A DNA stretch of 57,748 nucleotides from DASWFI01 sp036394315 (GTDB lineage Bacteria > Patescibacteriota > Doudnabacteria > UBA920 > O2-02-FULL-48-8), in NCBI GenBank assembly GCA_036394315.1, contig DASWFI010000052.1, forward strand, positions 1-57,748. Direction: 5' to 3'. A model generated the notes under the pieces. The model did not search any database. It was given only the letters and a program-made list of their open reading frames with translations, and was not told where the DNA came from. Numbering within the stretch: position 1 is the stretch's first letter; the number at the start of each line of letters is the position of its first letter. This document shows positions 1-7,873 of the stretch, piece after piece. Both the position numbers and the translations under genes were made by a program.

Positions 1-163
1 TTAATGCAGCTGATTTTTTAGGTAGAAGGGAAGGTGAGACTGCTATTTCTCCTAGGTTTTCTGCCTCTTTTATGAAGTCCTGAAGAGGTCCGAACCAAGA
101 ATCCCGCTGATGCTCCAGACGGGCAACCTGCTCCGTAAGAGGCAGACCAAATGAGAATGAAAA
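1..163 (-). pseudogene. Serine recombinase C-terminal fragment (decayed, runs off the left edge)
   Basis: Read on the minus strand, 145 down to 1 is open and encodes a peptide containing LTEQVARLEHQRDSWFGPLQ and then DFIKEAENLGEIAVS. This looks like the C-terminal coiled-coil segment of large serine recombinases, which commonly reads W-x-E-P-F-x-x-W/F-I-K-x-A-x-x-x-G-E-I-A. The frame is closed upstream by a TAG at 164-166 and there is no usable start or catalytic domain, so the N-terminal part has been lost. The gene continues beyond the window. The similarity is judged from memory of the family and is not confirmed by alignment. Confidence 0.45.
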
Positions 164-198
164 CTAAAAAGTGTAACCTAAAAGGTTTTTCCACGTAA

Positions 199-240
199 TA
201 AAAAACCTGCGCAAACTGTCCGAGAAGACTATTGCGCAGG
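199..240 (-). terminator. Intrinsic terminator, minus strand
   Basis: CCTGCGCAA (206-214) pairs perfectly with TTGCGCAGG (232-240), and on the minus strand the stem is followed by six U (A-run at 200-205). It lies downstream of the small membrane protein gene. The remaining 242-372 stretch holds only a second hairpin (GCAGCTTC/GAAGCTGC, about 330-360) and no convincing gene. Confidence 0.7.
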
Positions 241-372
241 TGTGAATTGCTAAGCATCAATACCTGCGCCAATCGAGAACTTCAGAAAACGGTTCCGGCC
301 GACGCTATAAACGAAGGCAAGAACAACGCAGCTTCGATGATAGGTCAAGACAGAAGCTGCACCCGTAGCAAA

Positions 373-765
373 CTAGGGAAAAATATATTGAAATAAATAG
401 AAACAACCATATATAAATAACACCAAAATGATCATACTTGCCAGATTTGTTAAATACCATTTGGTTGTGTTTGATATATATTTGGAAGTTATATATCCGA
501 TAATAGTCAAAATTGGTACGAAGACAATACTTCCATACACACCCGTAGTATATATTCCTTCCATCGTATATTCAATGAAACTACAGGCATGCTCGGTTCC
601 GCTCCAAAAGGAAGTTACACAAGTACCTTTATAGGTGAAGATACCAAATATAATTCCGGAGATGAAGACGAGCAACAAATAATTTCCTATCCCGGCAACA
701 ACTAGACCATTCCAAAGATGGTTCTCTTTCTTAGGTATAGAACCATTTATATTTTTTGTTTCCAT
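373..765 (-). CDS. Small hydrophobic membrane protein, unknown function
   Basis: A 130-residue protein with three hydrophobic segments, roughly residues 20-42, 74-94 and 104-128, separated by a hydrophilic loop containing two cysteines. The N-terminus (METKNINGSIPKKENH) is polar and has no signal peptide cleavage site. It is preceded by about 145 bases without a gene and followed by an intrinsic terminator, so it is probably a single-gene unit. I do not recognise a family. The composition is AT-rich like its neighbours. Membrane location is inferred from hydropathy only. Confidence 0.55.
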   Translation of the reverse strand: METKNINGSIPKKENHLWNGLVVAGIGNYLLLVFISGIIFGIFTYKGTCVTSFWSGTEHACSFIEYTMEGIYTTGVYGSIVFVPILTIIGYITSKYISNTTKWYLTNLASMIILVLFIYGCFYLFQYIFP

Positions 766-909
766 TCTATTTTAATGCTTAATGATATTCATAAAGTATA
801 ACAGATGAGCCTAAACAAAACAACATAAATGTAGGGGAAGTCTTCTGGTAGACCGATTCGGGACTGCACTCCCACTTTTCAGCCAAAGAATTTTATATAG
901 CATCCTACC

Positions 910-2307
910 TTATTTTACTTGATAAACTGTATGCGTCGGCGTTGAAAATAAATAGCTGAAATTTATATATTTAGGAGAGATTTCAGCTATTAGTAAAAAA
1001 TTCTCCCTGGGCTTCACGCTCATATCGTGTAAAAAGTACACAATTCTATTGGAGTAAAAAATTACCGAGGGTTTGGTTCCTATTTCTGAATAATAATAAA
1101 TCTCCTGGTCCAACTTGTTGTTTCTAAGAAACAATCCGATACTTTTACTATCATCATAGTATTTATTTTTTGCTGTTTCCAACTTATAGTTATTAGATCT
1201 AAATCCAAAGAAAACGAAAATCGAGACCACTAACCCATAAAGCGCCCATCGGAGTTCATCTTTTTTTAAAAATTGCTTTGTTATTTCTGCTATAGTGGTC
1301 CCTGTCATGATTATCAAAAATGTATAAACTGGTAAGATATATGCTTCTAATTTTGTTTGTGCATAACTAAAAAATAAAAAAATCACAAGTACCGAAGTTA
1401 GAATAAATAAATGTGCCTTGGATTTGAATGCGCGGTAAATAAAATATATAAATGAAGTGATCGAAAGGTAAAATAGCACGCGATATGTCTGCAAAATATC
1501 CCAATAAAAACTAAAATTACGTCCGTTACCTTCCAGACCAGTTGAGAATCTTTTCAACAAGTGATAATAGAAATACTGTTCCCAAAACATTTTCCCGTGC
1601 TTGATATGTTCAATCAGATGCCATGGTAGAACCACCATAACAAAAACCAATCCACCGAGGTAAAAATATTTATTTTTTATAAACGCAAAATCCCAACTTA
1701 ACAAACTAAAAATAAGGATAACGACCATAGGCAATAAACCGATGACGCTTTTGGTCAGAACTCCTAAGCCCAGAGCTGTCCAAAATAAAAAATAGTATCG
1801 GCTATTTTCCTTACCCAAATAAAACCCGAATAAAGCCAAAAGAATAAAAAAAGTTACCGGGATATCAAATTGCAGTACGCGTGAATTATATATCCATTGA
1901 TCTACTATGAAATAAAGGGCAACCGAAAGCAACGCCCCGCTGTAGGAATTGAATAATTTTTTGGCAACGTAGAATGTGAGCCCAACAGTCAATAAACTAA
2001 AGATGGCAACTGAAACTCTTGCCCCGAATTCATTGATGCCAAAAACCGCAAAACTACCTTCAGTCAACCAAATCATTAAAGGTGGTTTTTCAAACCAATC
2101 TTCGAACCTGTATAAACCTAAATTTCCTTTCCATTTAAAACTCAGGTGATCCCCGCTTTCAAATGATTGTCTAGCGACTTGAGCGTAAATTGACTCATCA
2201 TAATCCAACAATGGTTTATCTCCCAGCTTATAAAAAATCAAATATCCAAATGCTAAAAAGAGCAATATAATTACAAAATAATGAAGGCGCTTGCTTTCAA
2301 TTATCAT
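910..2307 (-). CDS. GT39-family membrane glycosyltransferase (ArnT/PMT-like)
   Basis: This 465-residue polytopic protein has about eleven hydrophobic segments. It shows the two hallmarks of the dolichyl-phosphate-mannose protein mannosyltransferase/ArnT superfamily: an acidic motif in the first external loop (LDYDESIYAQVAR, about residues 35-47) and the downstream FEKPPLMIWL motif (about residues 72-82). Members move a sugar from a polyprenyl-phosphate carrier to lipid or protein on the outer face of the membrane. Donor and acceptor cannot be told from sequence. The methyltransferase gene lies 20 bases upstream in the same direction, so the two may be co-transcribed. Two further GT39-like genes occur at 21-24.5 kb. 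Confidence 0.85.
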   Translation of the reverse strand: MIIESKRLHYFVIILLFLAFGYLIFYKLGDKPLLDYDESIYAQVARQSFESGDHLSFKWKGNLGLYRFEDWFEKPPLMIWLTEGSFAVFGINEFGARVSVAIFSLLTVGLTFYVAKKLFNSYSGALLSVALYFIVDQWIYNSRVLQFDIPVTFFILLALFGFYLGKENSRYYFLFWTALGLGVLTKSVIGLLPMVVILIFSLLSWDFAFIKNKYFYLGGLVFVMVVLPWHLIEHIKHGKMFWEQYFYYHLLKRFSTGLEGNGRNFSFYWDILQTYRVLFYLSITSFIYFIYRAFKSKAHLFILTSVLVIFLFFSYAQTKLEAYILPVYTFLIIMTGTTIAEITKQFLKKDELRWALYGLVVSIFVFFGFRSNNYKLETAKNKYYDDSKSIGLFLRNNKLDQEIYYYSEIGTKPSVIFYSNRIVYFLHDMSVKPRENFLLIAEISPKYINFSYLFSTPTHTVYQVK

Positions 2308-2327
2308 CTATAAATTATATATTAAAA

Positions 2328-2831
2328 TCAACTTTTTCCAAAACTTTTGTACACAATTACAGCTCCCACTTTCTCTCCCGACCAATTAGGAAATTTGAAA
2401 ATATTTGAAATCACACGAGAGCCGGGCTTAAGCTCGGCTTTTAATTTTTGCCCAAGGCGGGCCATGATGCCCGTGATCCCAAACAGCATTACTACGTCGA
2501 ATGGCGTAAAATCAACGCGCCAAAAGCTTTTCCAGTGCACAAATGCCCGGTCTGCTAGCCCGGCTTTTTTTATTTTGTATCGCGACCATAAAACCAACAA
2601 GGGATTGATTTCAAATCCGTATGCAATCGCTCCAGCTTTCGCCGCAGCAATAATTATCCGCCCGTCCCCGCTTCCCAGATCTGCTAGTTTTTCTCCCGGT
2701 TTGATTTCAGCTAGCATGATCATCCGCTCCAAAGTCAGCTTGTCCGTAGGGACAAAAGGCGCGCCTTTAAAGATGCCTAAATAGTAAGCGGCCAACAAAA
2801 CCACCACGATTAACAAAATATCGAAAAACAT
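2328..2831 (-). CDS. Membrane-anchored class I SAM-dependent methyltransferase
   Basis: A 167-residue protein with one N-terminal hydrophobic segment (about residues 3-22) and then a Rossmann-type methyltransferase core. Motif I is LADLGSGDGRIIIAAAKAG, followed by an acidic residue ending strand 2 (YGFEINPLL). The core is short for a class I enzyme and lacks an obvious substrate domain. Comparable small anchored methyltransferases are common in CPR genomes, and their substrate is unknown. It sits between dnaX and the GT39 gene on the same strand with short spacers, which gives no functional clue. Confidence 0.75.
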   Translation of the reverse strand: MFFDILLIVVVLLAAYYLGIFKGAPFVPTDKLTLERMIMLAEIKPGEKLADLGSGDGRIIIAAAKAGAIAYGFEINPLLVLWSRYKIKKAGLADRAFVHWKSFWRVDFTPFDVVMLFGITGIMARLGQKLKAELKPGSRVISNIFKFPNWSGEKVGAVIVYKSFGKS

Positions 2832-2899
2832 AGCTTTTTGCAGTTAAAGCGACACTGAAAAAATTTAGCCAGAATTCGACGGGAAAGAATATAAATTTG

Positions 2900-4423
2900 T
2901 TAACTCTCTACTTCCCCACCCAGGATTTTCAAGGCTGATTCTACAAGATTATTTTCCACTTCCTCTGTTTTAGCCATTGGTTTCAGCTCTCCTTTCCAAT
3001 CTTTCTGCAATACGGGCTTAGTTATGAGTTTTAATCCTGTTACCTCCTCGATCACCTGATCCACTATGATCCGATTCTTCCTAGCTTCGATCGCCTCCTT
3101 ATGAAATTTGTAGGGAAACACTACTAATAGTTCTTTACCCTCGATGGCCACGGGCTGTGCCAATTTCAGGCTTGCAATAAGCGAGTGGTTATAATCCTTC
3201 ATCTTTTCCAAAATATCTGCCCAACGAATAGCCACTTGATTTAACTCCTCACTACTGTCTTTGCGAGGTTCCCCTTCAGTCGTGGACGACGCACCCTCTT
3301 CATGAGATTGCTTCGCTTCACTCGCAACGACAGAAGAGCTTTGGCTATTAGCCGTGGCTTCCACTGCTGCCAATTCCAAGGGCAGGCTTTGAACCACTGC
3401 CCACTTGATTTCGGTTTCAGCTTTTTGGAAAATCCGGATAATCTGTGTCAGTCGCGGCAATGACAAATTTTGCGCCTGCTGGCTTAGTTTTTGCTCGGCT
3501 TCCTTCGTAAAACCAAAATCCGAAGTAGTGCCAACCTTGATCAGTAAAACTTTTCTTAAATATTCCAAAAAATCTTTTTCAAACTGATATAAATCACGGC
3601 CGGCATACATCAACTCCGAGATAAAATTTACCGCCTCCTGAGTTTTGTTTTCTGTCAGCAAATCCAAAAACTTGCTGATGGTTTTCACGCCAGTCAGTCC
3701 CAAGACTTGCTCCACGAGCTCTTCAGTCACTTCGCCTTCAGCATAATTTATCACCTGGTCCAGAAGAGATAATCCATCGCGAAAACTGCCATCTGCGGCC
3801 GTGGCCAGCTCCATCAGCGCCGCATCAGAAATTTTCACCTGATTGTCTTCTGCCACGTATTTCAAATGATGAGTCAGGTCCGCAATACTGACTTTCTTAA
3901 AATCAAACCGTTGAGTGCGGGATACTATGGTCGCCGGGACTTTATGGATTTCGGTAGTGGCCAGAATAAACACTGCGTGTTTGGGCGGTTCTTCCAGGGT
4001 TTTAAGCAGGGCATTAAAAGCCCCTTTGGATAACATATGGACTTCGTCCACAATGATTACTTTATAAGTGGCTTTGGTAGGCGCAAATTGCAGATGATCT
4101 ATCAATTCGCGAATATTGTCGACTCCGGTGTGGGACGCGGCATCGATCTCCAGCAAGTCCAGGCTGTTTGCGTTCAAAAAGCCTTTACAATTTTCACATT
4201 CATTGCAGGGCTCGGAGCCCGTGCGATTGGTACAATTAATCGCACGCGCAAAAATTCGGGCCAGCGTAGTTTTGCCTACACCCCGAGGCCCGGTAAAAAG
4301 ATAGGCGTGCCCCACGCGATTATTCGCCACTGCGTTTGAAAGCGTAGTTTTGATATGTTCCTGATTTACTACGGATTTAAAGTCCAGTGGCCTGTATTTT
4401 CTGTATAGTACTAGGTTGTTCAT
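2900..4423 (-). CDS. dnaX: DNA polymerase III subunit gamma/tau
   Basis: A 507-residue AAA+ clamp-loader subunit. It has Walker A GPRGVGKTTLARIFARAINC (about residues 45-64), a four-cysteine zinc site (CxxxxxxxxCNECENC), Walker B VIIVDEVHMLSKGAF and the LEEPP segment with the sensor-1 region ATTEIHKVPATIVSRTQRF. Domain III extends to about residue 360. It is followed by a low-complexity linker created by an inserted palindromic repeat (residues about 364-390) and a tau-like C-terminal domain. The full length argues for a tau-type product; I see no obvious A6/A7 slippery site for a shorter gamma form. It loads the beta clamp together with the HolB-like subunit encoded at 47 kb. Confidence 0.96.
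   Translation of the reverse strand: MNNLVLYRKYRPLDFKSVVNQEHIKTTLSNAVANNRVGHAYLFTGPRGVGKTTLARIFARAINCTNRTGSEPCNECENCKGFLNANSLDLLEIDAASHTGVDNIRELIDHLQFAPTKATYKVIIVDEVHMLSKGAFNALLKTLEEPPKHAVFILATTEIHKVPATIVSRTQRFDFKKVSIADLTHHLKYVAEDNQVKISDAALMELATAADGSFRDGLSLLDQVINYAEGEVTEELVEQVLGLTGVKTISKFLDLLTENKTQEAVNFISELMYAGRDLYQFEKDFLEYLRKVLLIKVGTTSDFGFTKEAEQKLSQQAQNLSLPRLTQIIRIFQKAETEIKWAVVQSLPLELAAVEATANSQSSSVVASEAKQSHEEGASSTTEGEPRKDSSEELNQVAIRWADILEKMKDYNHSLIASLKLAQPVAIEGKELLVVFPYKFHKEAIEARKNRIIVDQVIEEVTGLKLITKPVLQKDWKGELKPMAKTEEVENNLVESALKILGGEVES
3255..3333. repeat. 79-bp imperfect palindromic element inside dnaX
   Basis: CTGTCTTTGCGAG (3255-3267) and CTCGCAACGACAG (3321-3333) form terminal inverted repeats differing at one base. 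Inside lies GATTGCTTCGCTTCACTCGC, the core of the widespread TTGCGAG...GAAGCAATC intergenic palindromes. Here it is translated in frame as a Ser/Glu-rich linker in DnaX. A 12-base copy of one arm (TGTCTTTGCGAG) recurs at 7824-7835. Confidence 0.7.
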
Positions 4424-4500
4424 TGCAAATTATTCTAGCACAAAATTAAAACAGCACCCAAACGGCGCTATTTTATACCCTGAACCCTGCCCACTGTACT

Positions 4501-5136
4501 TTATTTCTTAAACACGACCAATTTATACCCCATGAAATTCCAGAATAATGACATGGCAGTGGCTACGATTTTGGCTATGTTTTTATCCAAATCCGGGTTC
4601 TGGGTAAGGTGCAGATGGACTGAGACAAACGAAACAAGTGAGACGTTGATGATAAGACCGATAAAAGTAACAATGAAGAAAATCAGGAAGGAATGGCTCT
4701 CATGATTCCAATCGGACAGATGGAAACCGAATGAGCGCCATAACACGGTTTCGATAATTAAATAAATACAAAGAAGAATCAGAAAGAAATACCAAGGTGC
4801 AAGAAACTTCGAACCTACGATAACGAAAACGATAAAAAAAGCGCCCAACGAACCCACTTTTATTAATCTGAAAAAATTAGTCCTAAGTCTGGCAACCTCA
4901 CCACCGAAAGTCCAGGTTCTGTTCCAAAGATAGCTCTGGATCACGGCTAAGGTAAAACTGAAAAAATTTATGGCGCCAAGAGGCAGACCTTGAGTGATTC
5001 CAAGCGCTTTGGAAATCGTATTCAAGACCAAAAAATCCAAGGCGGTATTCAGCAATCCAATACACGCAAACCGCGTGAATTGTAGAATTATCGGCCGCCT
5101 GGCCATAAAATTTGAAAGTTGTGCTGTAAGTGTCAT
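4501..5136 (-). CDS. GtrA-like membrane protein
   Basis: A 211-residue protein with the GtrA-family layout. The N-terminal QFTRFACIGLLNTALDFLVL segment is typical, followed by several membrane helices and a closing segment NFMGYKLVVFKK that matches the usual N-F-x-x-x-r-x-x-v-F ending. GtrA proteins are thought to help move polyprenyl-phosphate-linked sugars across the membrane for surface glycan modification. The chain is longer than the usual 120-150 residues and appears to hold more than four helices. The start codon follows directly on the stop codon of the upstream gene (TAAATG), so the two are translationally coupled. Role in glycan export is inferred from family. Confidence 0.8.
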   Translation of the reverse strand: MTLTAQLSNFMARRPIILQFTRFACIGLLNTALDFLVLNTISKALGITQGLPLGAINFFSFTLAVIQSYLWNRTWTFGGEVARLRTNFFRLIKVGSLGAFFIVFVIVGSKFLAPWYFFLILLCIYLIIETVLWRSFGFHLSDWNHESHSFLIFFIVTFIGLIINVSLVSFVSVHLHLTQNPDLDKNIAKIVATAMSLFWNFMGYKLVVFKK

Positions 5137-5739
5137 TTATAGTTCTTCTAGTTCTGTCTCGTCTGAACTATTTTCCCGACTGGATAACATGCTGGAAGGC
5201 ATAGCGGCACCGGCCTTGATGACATTTTCCACAGCGCCCCAATTCCCGTCTTTATCTTTGGGCAAAACTATGGTGACCTGATCTCCAGGTTCAGCTTTGA
5301 AGTATGTAAGGGAAGCCAAAAGCACTTTATATGGCTTGCCTTCAGCCACGACTTTATATTCGCCTTTGTCATCCTGGATCAAATTGCCCAGAATCTTGCG
5401 GCGTTCCACTGGACCGATTTGTTTATAAATAAACGATCCGTCTTCGGCAATAGTAAGCTTGAGCACATCGCCTTCCACAAGTTTGCTTTTAGAAGCGTAA
5501 TTGGCAGGAACCGGGTATTGCTTACCATCCGGACCCATCATATTTTGACCGTCAAAAACTCCCTCAATTACCTTGCCGCCTTCTGAAACGGAAAGAACCT
5601 GGGCTTTTTTCATTAATTCGCCATTCATGCTGGCATTGCCGCCCATGACTTCACGCAGCAATTGCTTGGCGGATTGTATATTTCGTTCAGCAGACTCGAT
5701 CATCTGTGCGATGAGAGCAATATTGGTTATATTATCCAT
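5137..5739 (-). CDS. Conserved hypothetical protein of CPR type
   Basis: A 200-residue soluble protein with no signal peptide. Residues 1-40 are helical. Residues 60-175 look like two beta-rich modules: one around VFDGQNMMGPDGKQYPVP and VEGDVLKLTI, the next around ERRKILGNLIQDDKGEYKVV and AEPGDQVTIVLPKD. The tail is Ser/Glu-rich. I have seen similar sequences in Parcubacteria genomes without an assigned role. It is driven by a near-consensus promoter containing a perfect DnaA box and is translationally coupled to the GtrA-like gene downstream. Nothing in the sequence identifies an activity. Confidence 0.75.
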   Translation of the reverse strand: MDNITNIALIAQMIESAERNIQSAKQLLREVMGGNASMNGELMKKAQVLSVSEGGKVIEGVFDGQNMMGPDGKQYPVPANYASKSKLVEGDVLKLTIAEDGSFIYKQIGPVERRKILGNLIQDDKGEYKVVAEGKPYKVLLASLTYFKAEPGDQVTIVLPKDKDGNWGAVENVIKAGAAMPSSMLSSRENSSDETELEEL

Positions 5740-5779
5740 AATATTTGTTTCGTTTATGGGGATAAAATCACGTCTCGAT

Positions 5780-5808
5780 ATTGTATCGATTTATCCACAA
5801 TTTGTCAA
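5780..5808 (-). promoter_or_regulatory. Sigma70-type promoter containing a DnaA box
   Basis: On the minus strand TTGACA (5803-5808), a 17-base spacer and TACAAT (5780-5785) form a near-perfect promoter about 40 bases upstream of the gene ending at 5137. The spacer contains TTATCCACA read on the plus strand (5791-5799), an exact DnaA box. GTCAACCC (5804-5811) and GGGTTGAC (5827-5834) form an inverted repeat overlapping the -35. Confidence 0.75.
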
Positions 5809-5830
5809 CCCCTCGATTTTCGCTTCAGGG

Positions 5831-5881
5831 TTGACCTCGAGCATATTAGGGTTTATACCTTGTTTATGTCGAGAGGTCAAT
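5831..5881. repeat. Inverted repeat between a hypothetical gene and the IS
   Basis: TTGACCTCGAGCATA (from 5831) and TATGTCGAGAGGTCAA (to about 5881) are imperfect inverted repeats with a loop of about 20 bases. The right arm is followed on the plus strand by TTGTTTTTAG. It may be a terminator or an operator upstream of the promoter at 5780-5808. The rest of 5740-5993 contains no gene. Confidence 0.45.
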
Positions 5882-5993
5882 TGTTTTTAGTTTCTAAATC
5901 AGCTTTTTAAAGCTCCTTAATTATAGCAAGTCTGCACAGTGATTTGCAAGGGCTCCCTTTAGATATCAAATAGTGTTATCAAGGGATGAGCGG

Positions 5994-6025
5994 TTAGATA
6001 ATAATTCCTGTTATTGTAGTTGTAT
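5994..6025 (+). repeat. IS left inverted repeat
   Basis: Shares TTAGATAAT and, after 5-6 differing bases, CTGTTATTGTAGTT with the reverse complement of the right end. The transposase ATG follows two bases later. Confidence 0.75.
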
Positions 6026-6026
6026 T

Positions 6027-7193
6027 ATGAATATGACTACAAAACAAGAGATATTAAAAGACAAATTAGCGGACTACCTCTCCGCGGATAAAGCAGGTAA
6101 AGGGCACTTGTTAGATCATTTAACTACGGTTACCGGGATGAATAGATTTGCTGTTATCAGACGATTGAATGAGTTGGCAGCCAGAGGTCCGTATTGGGAG
6201 TCAAAGCACCGGGGGCGAAAGGAAGTCTATGATGGCAGAGTCACCGTTGCCTTAAAAGAAGTTTGGGAATTGTCGGGATGTATTTGCGCTGAGAGGCTGC
6301 ATCCGCATATTCCAGAGTATGTTTCTGTTCTTCAAAGGCTTAAGGATTGGTCCTATGCTCCGGATACAACAAAATTACTCTTAGATATGAGTTTAGGAAC
6401 TGTTAAAGATCGATTAGAAGTATTTCCTCGAATTAAACGTGGGGGCAAATCAGCAACTAAACCATCAATGCTTAAAGAGCTTGTCCCGATTCGATTAGGC
6501 CCTTGGAATAACCCTGATCCCGGTTTCGGTGAAGTTGACACCGTAGCTCATTGCGGGACTAGTTTAATTGGAGATTATGCATACTCTTTGCAATATACTG
6601 ATGTTGCCACCATCTGGACACTGCTCTGCGGTCAATGGAACAAGGGTATGAAAGCCACGACTGAAAGCTTAAAAACTATTGAAAGACGATGCCCATTTAA
6701 GCTTAAGGGATTTGATTTCGATTCAGGAACCGAATTCATCAATGATCAGGTTGTAACTTGGTGCATCAATCAGAATATTCAGACCACTAGAACCAGACCT
6801 TACCGCAAGAATGACCACGGCAGGATTGAGCAGAAGAACTATGCTAATGTCAGACATTTTGTCGGATACTTCCGATATGATCAACCGGAACAGGTTAAAC
6901 TTTTAAATCAACTCTACTTAATACTGGAGGATTACTTGAACTTCTTTGTGCCTTCGATGAAGTCTGTTTCTAAACAACGAATTGGATCAAAATATGTTAG
7001 AAAGTATGATACTGCTAAGACTGCATACCAACGCGTACTTAGCCATCCAGGTATCCCTGATGGTGTTAAACAGCAACTTCAAATTAAATATGTTACCCTT
7101 AATCCGAAACAACTTAAATTCCGCATCGAACAACTCCAACAAAAGCTCCTCATTACTGTTCGGCGGAAACAATTAACATACAAACTACAATAA
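6027..7193 (+). CDS. IS transposase, retroviral-integrase-type DDE fold
   Basis: A 388-residue protein counted from the ATG at 6027, the first codon after the left inverted repeat; the open frame extends further upstream outside the element, so earlier starts are unlikely. An N-terminal helix-turn-helix-like region (about residues 1-130, with TKLLLDMSLGTVKDRL) precedes the catalytic core. The triad is D in FGEVDTVAHCG, D in FDSGTEF and E in HGRIEQKN. There are 35 residues between the last two, the D,D(35)E spacing of the rve/IS3-IS481 type. The C-terminal part is basic and probably binds DNA. The exact IS family cannot be fixed without a search. Confidence 0.88.
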   Translation: MNMTTKQEILKDKLADYLSADKAGKGHLLDHLTTVTGMNRFAVIRRLNELAARGPYWESKHRGRKEVYDGRVTVALKEVWELSGCICAERLHPHIPEYVSVLQRLKDWSYAPDTTKLLLDMSLGTVKDRLEVFPRIKRGGKSATKPSMLKELVPIRLGPWNNPDPGFGEVDTVAHCGTSLIGDYAYSLQYTDVATIWTLLCGQWNKGMKATTESLKTIERRCPFKLKGFDFDSGTEFINDQVVTWCINQNIQTTRTRPYRKNDHGRIEQKNYANVRHFVGYFRYDQPEQVKLLNQLYLILEDYLNFFVPSMKSVSKQRIGSKYVRKYDTAKTAYQRVLSHPGIPDGVKQQLQIKYVTLNPKQLKFRIEQLQQKLLITVRRKQLTYKLQ

Positions 7194-7211
7194 CAGTTTC
7201 TAATTATCTAA
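7178..7211 (-). repeat. IS right inverted repeat
   Basis: Reverse complement begins TTAGATAAT and contains CTGTTATTGTAGTTTGTAT, matching the left end with a one-base insertion. It overlaps the last codons and the stop of the transposase gene. Confidence 0.75.
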
Positions 7212-7227
7212 TGCGGGGCTTCAAACT

Positions 7228-7401
7228 TTATTTCTCAATTAAGCTTTTCACCCATGCAGCAAAACTTCGCAAACCAGCGATAAAATCTCCTTTAGGCGGC
7301 CGTTCCAGCTTTTCCACGCCGGTTTCAAGCTCTGATTGTTTGGATTCAGCGCGCAAGGCTAAATCTTCATCATTTTCTATAGGTTTTGGGTCTTGGTCCA
7401 T
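7228..7401 (-). CDS. Small acidic/basic protein overlapping its upstream gene
   Basis: An ATG at 7401 opens a 57-codon frame ending in TAA at 7228-7230. The start lies inside the last 25 bases of the preceding gene, in another frame. The product begins MDQDPKPIENDEDLALRAES and ends in an amphipathic segment GLRSFAAWVKSLIEK, a possible membrane- or partner-binding helix. The overlap suggests translational coupling within the VirD4-like cluster. I recognise no family. The insertion sequence ends 16 bases beyond the stop codon. Confidence 0.5.
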   Translation of the reverse strand: MDQDPKPIENDEDLALRAESKQSELETGVEKLERPPKGDFIAGLRSFAAWVKSLIEK

Positions 7402-7814
7402 TGGTGTATTGTTGAATCAATAAATTGTTTGAATTGAGGAAACTTAACATAAAGATCTGGAAGCTGGACTTCATCCTTTAATGCCTCTTGCAGAATGGCT
7501 AAGGCCTGGTTCAAATCCGAAGGCATGATATGGACTGCATATCCGCGCACTTTGCGCTCCAAATCCCGACGCTCGCCTACATGGACATGCATATGCACTC
7601 GCTCCTCGAAAGGAAACAATTCATCAAAGTCCAAAGTCAGTTCTTTTACAAATTGCAGGAAGTTATGTTCACTATCTATCAGATTTATATTTTCCACAAC
7701 TTTCTGGGCAATTTCCGCTGCTCTTTCAAGGCTAATTTTCCGTGACCGCAAAAGCTCTGCTAAAAACAGTGAGACGTGCCTGGCGTATTCGTTTTTTGAA
7801 TTAGCTGAATCCAT
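7377..7814 (-). CDS. Hypothetical protein in the VirD4-like cluster
   Basis: A 145-residue soluble, mostly helical protein from the ATG at 7814 (MDSANSKNEYARHVSLF). An in-frame TTG ten codons upstream is possible but has no ribosome-binding site. The middle contains FPFEERVHMHVHVGERRDLE and the C-terminus is aromatic (KFPQFKQFIDSTIHQW). No catalytic motif or membrane segment is seen. It follows the ATPase gene by about 60 bases on the same strand and overlaps the small gene after it. It is probably an accessory of the same system; this is inference from position only. Confidence 0.7.
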   Translation of the reverse strand: MDSANSKNEYARHVSLFLAELLRSRKISLERAAEIAQKVVENINLIDSEHNFLQFVKELTLDFDELFPFEERVHMHVHVGERRDLERKVRGYAVHIMPSDLNQALAILQEALKDEVQLPDLYVKFPQFKQFIDSTIHQWTKTQNL

Positions 7815-7873
7815 TAGTATATTTGTCTTTGCGAGCGACCGCAATTTAATAGCGTTAGTCCACGGTTAAGAAG

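Larger units (their letters stand above)
5994..7211 (+). mobile_element. Complete insertion sequence with DDE transposase
   Basis: The element is bounded by related terminal inverted repeats. The left end (5994-6025) begins TTAGATAAT and continues CTGTTATTGTAGTTGTAT. The right end (7178-7211), reverse-complemented, begins TTAGATAAT and continues CTGTTATTGTAGTTTGTAT. GCGG lies immediately outside the left end (5990-5993) and one base outside the right end (7213-7216), a possible short target duplication. The single transposase gene is intact. It has inserted 16 bases after the stop of the small gene at 7228, between two minus-strand transcription units, and interrupts no visible gene. Confidence 0.8.

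Noticed and set aside
18..272. 84-codon minus-strand frame starting with TTG
   Set aside because: It crosses the terminator at 199-240 and is out of frame with the recombinase-like peptide at 1-145; no ribosome-binding site.
7506..7525. GGTTCAAATCC, resembling a tRNA T-arm
   Set aside because: It lies in a coding region and no acceptor, D or anticodon arm fits around it.
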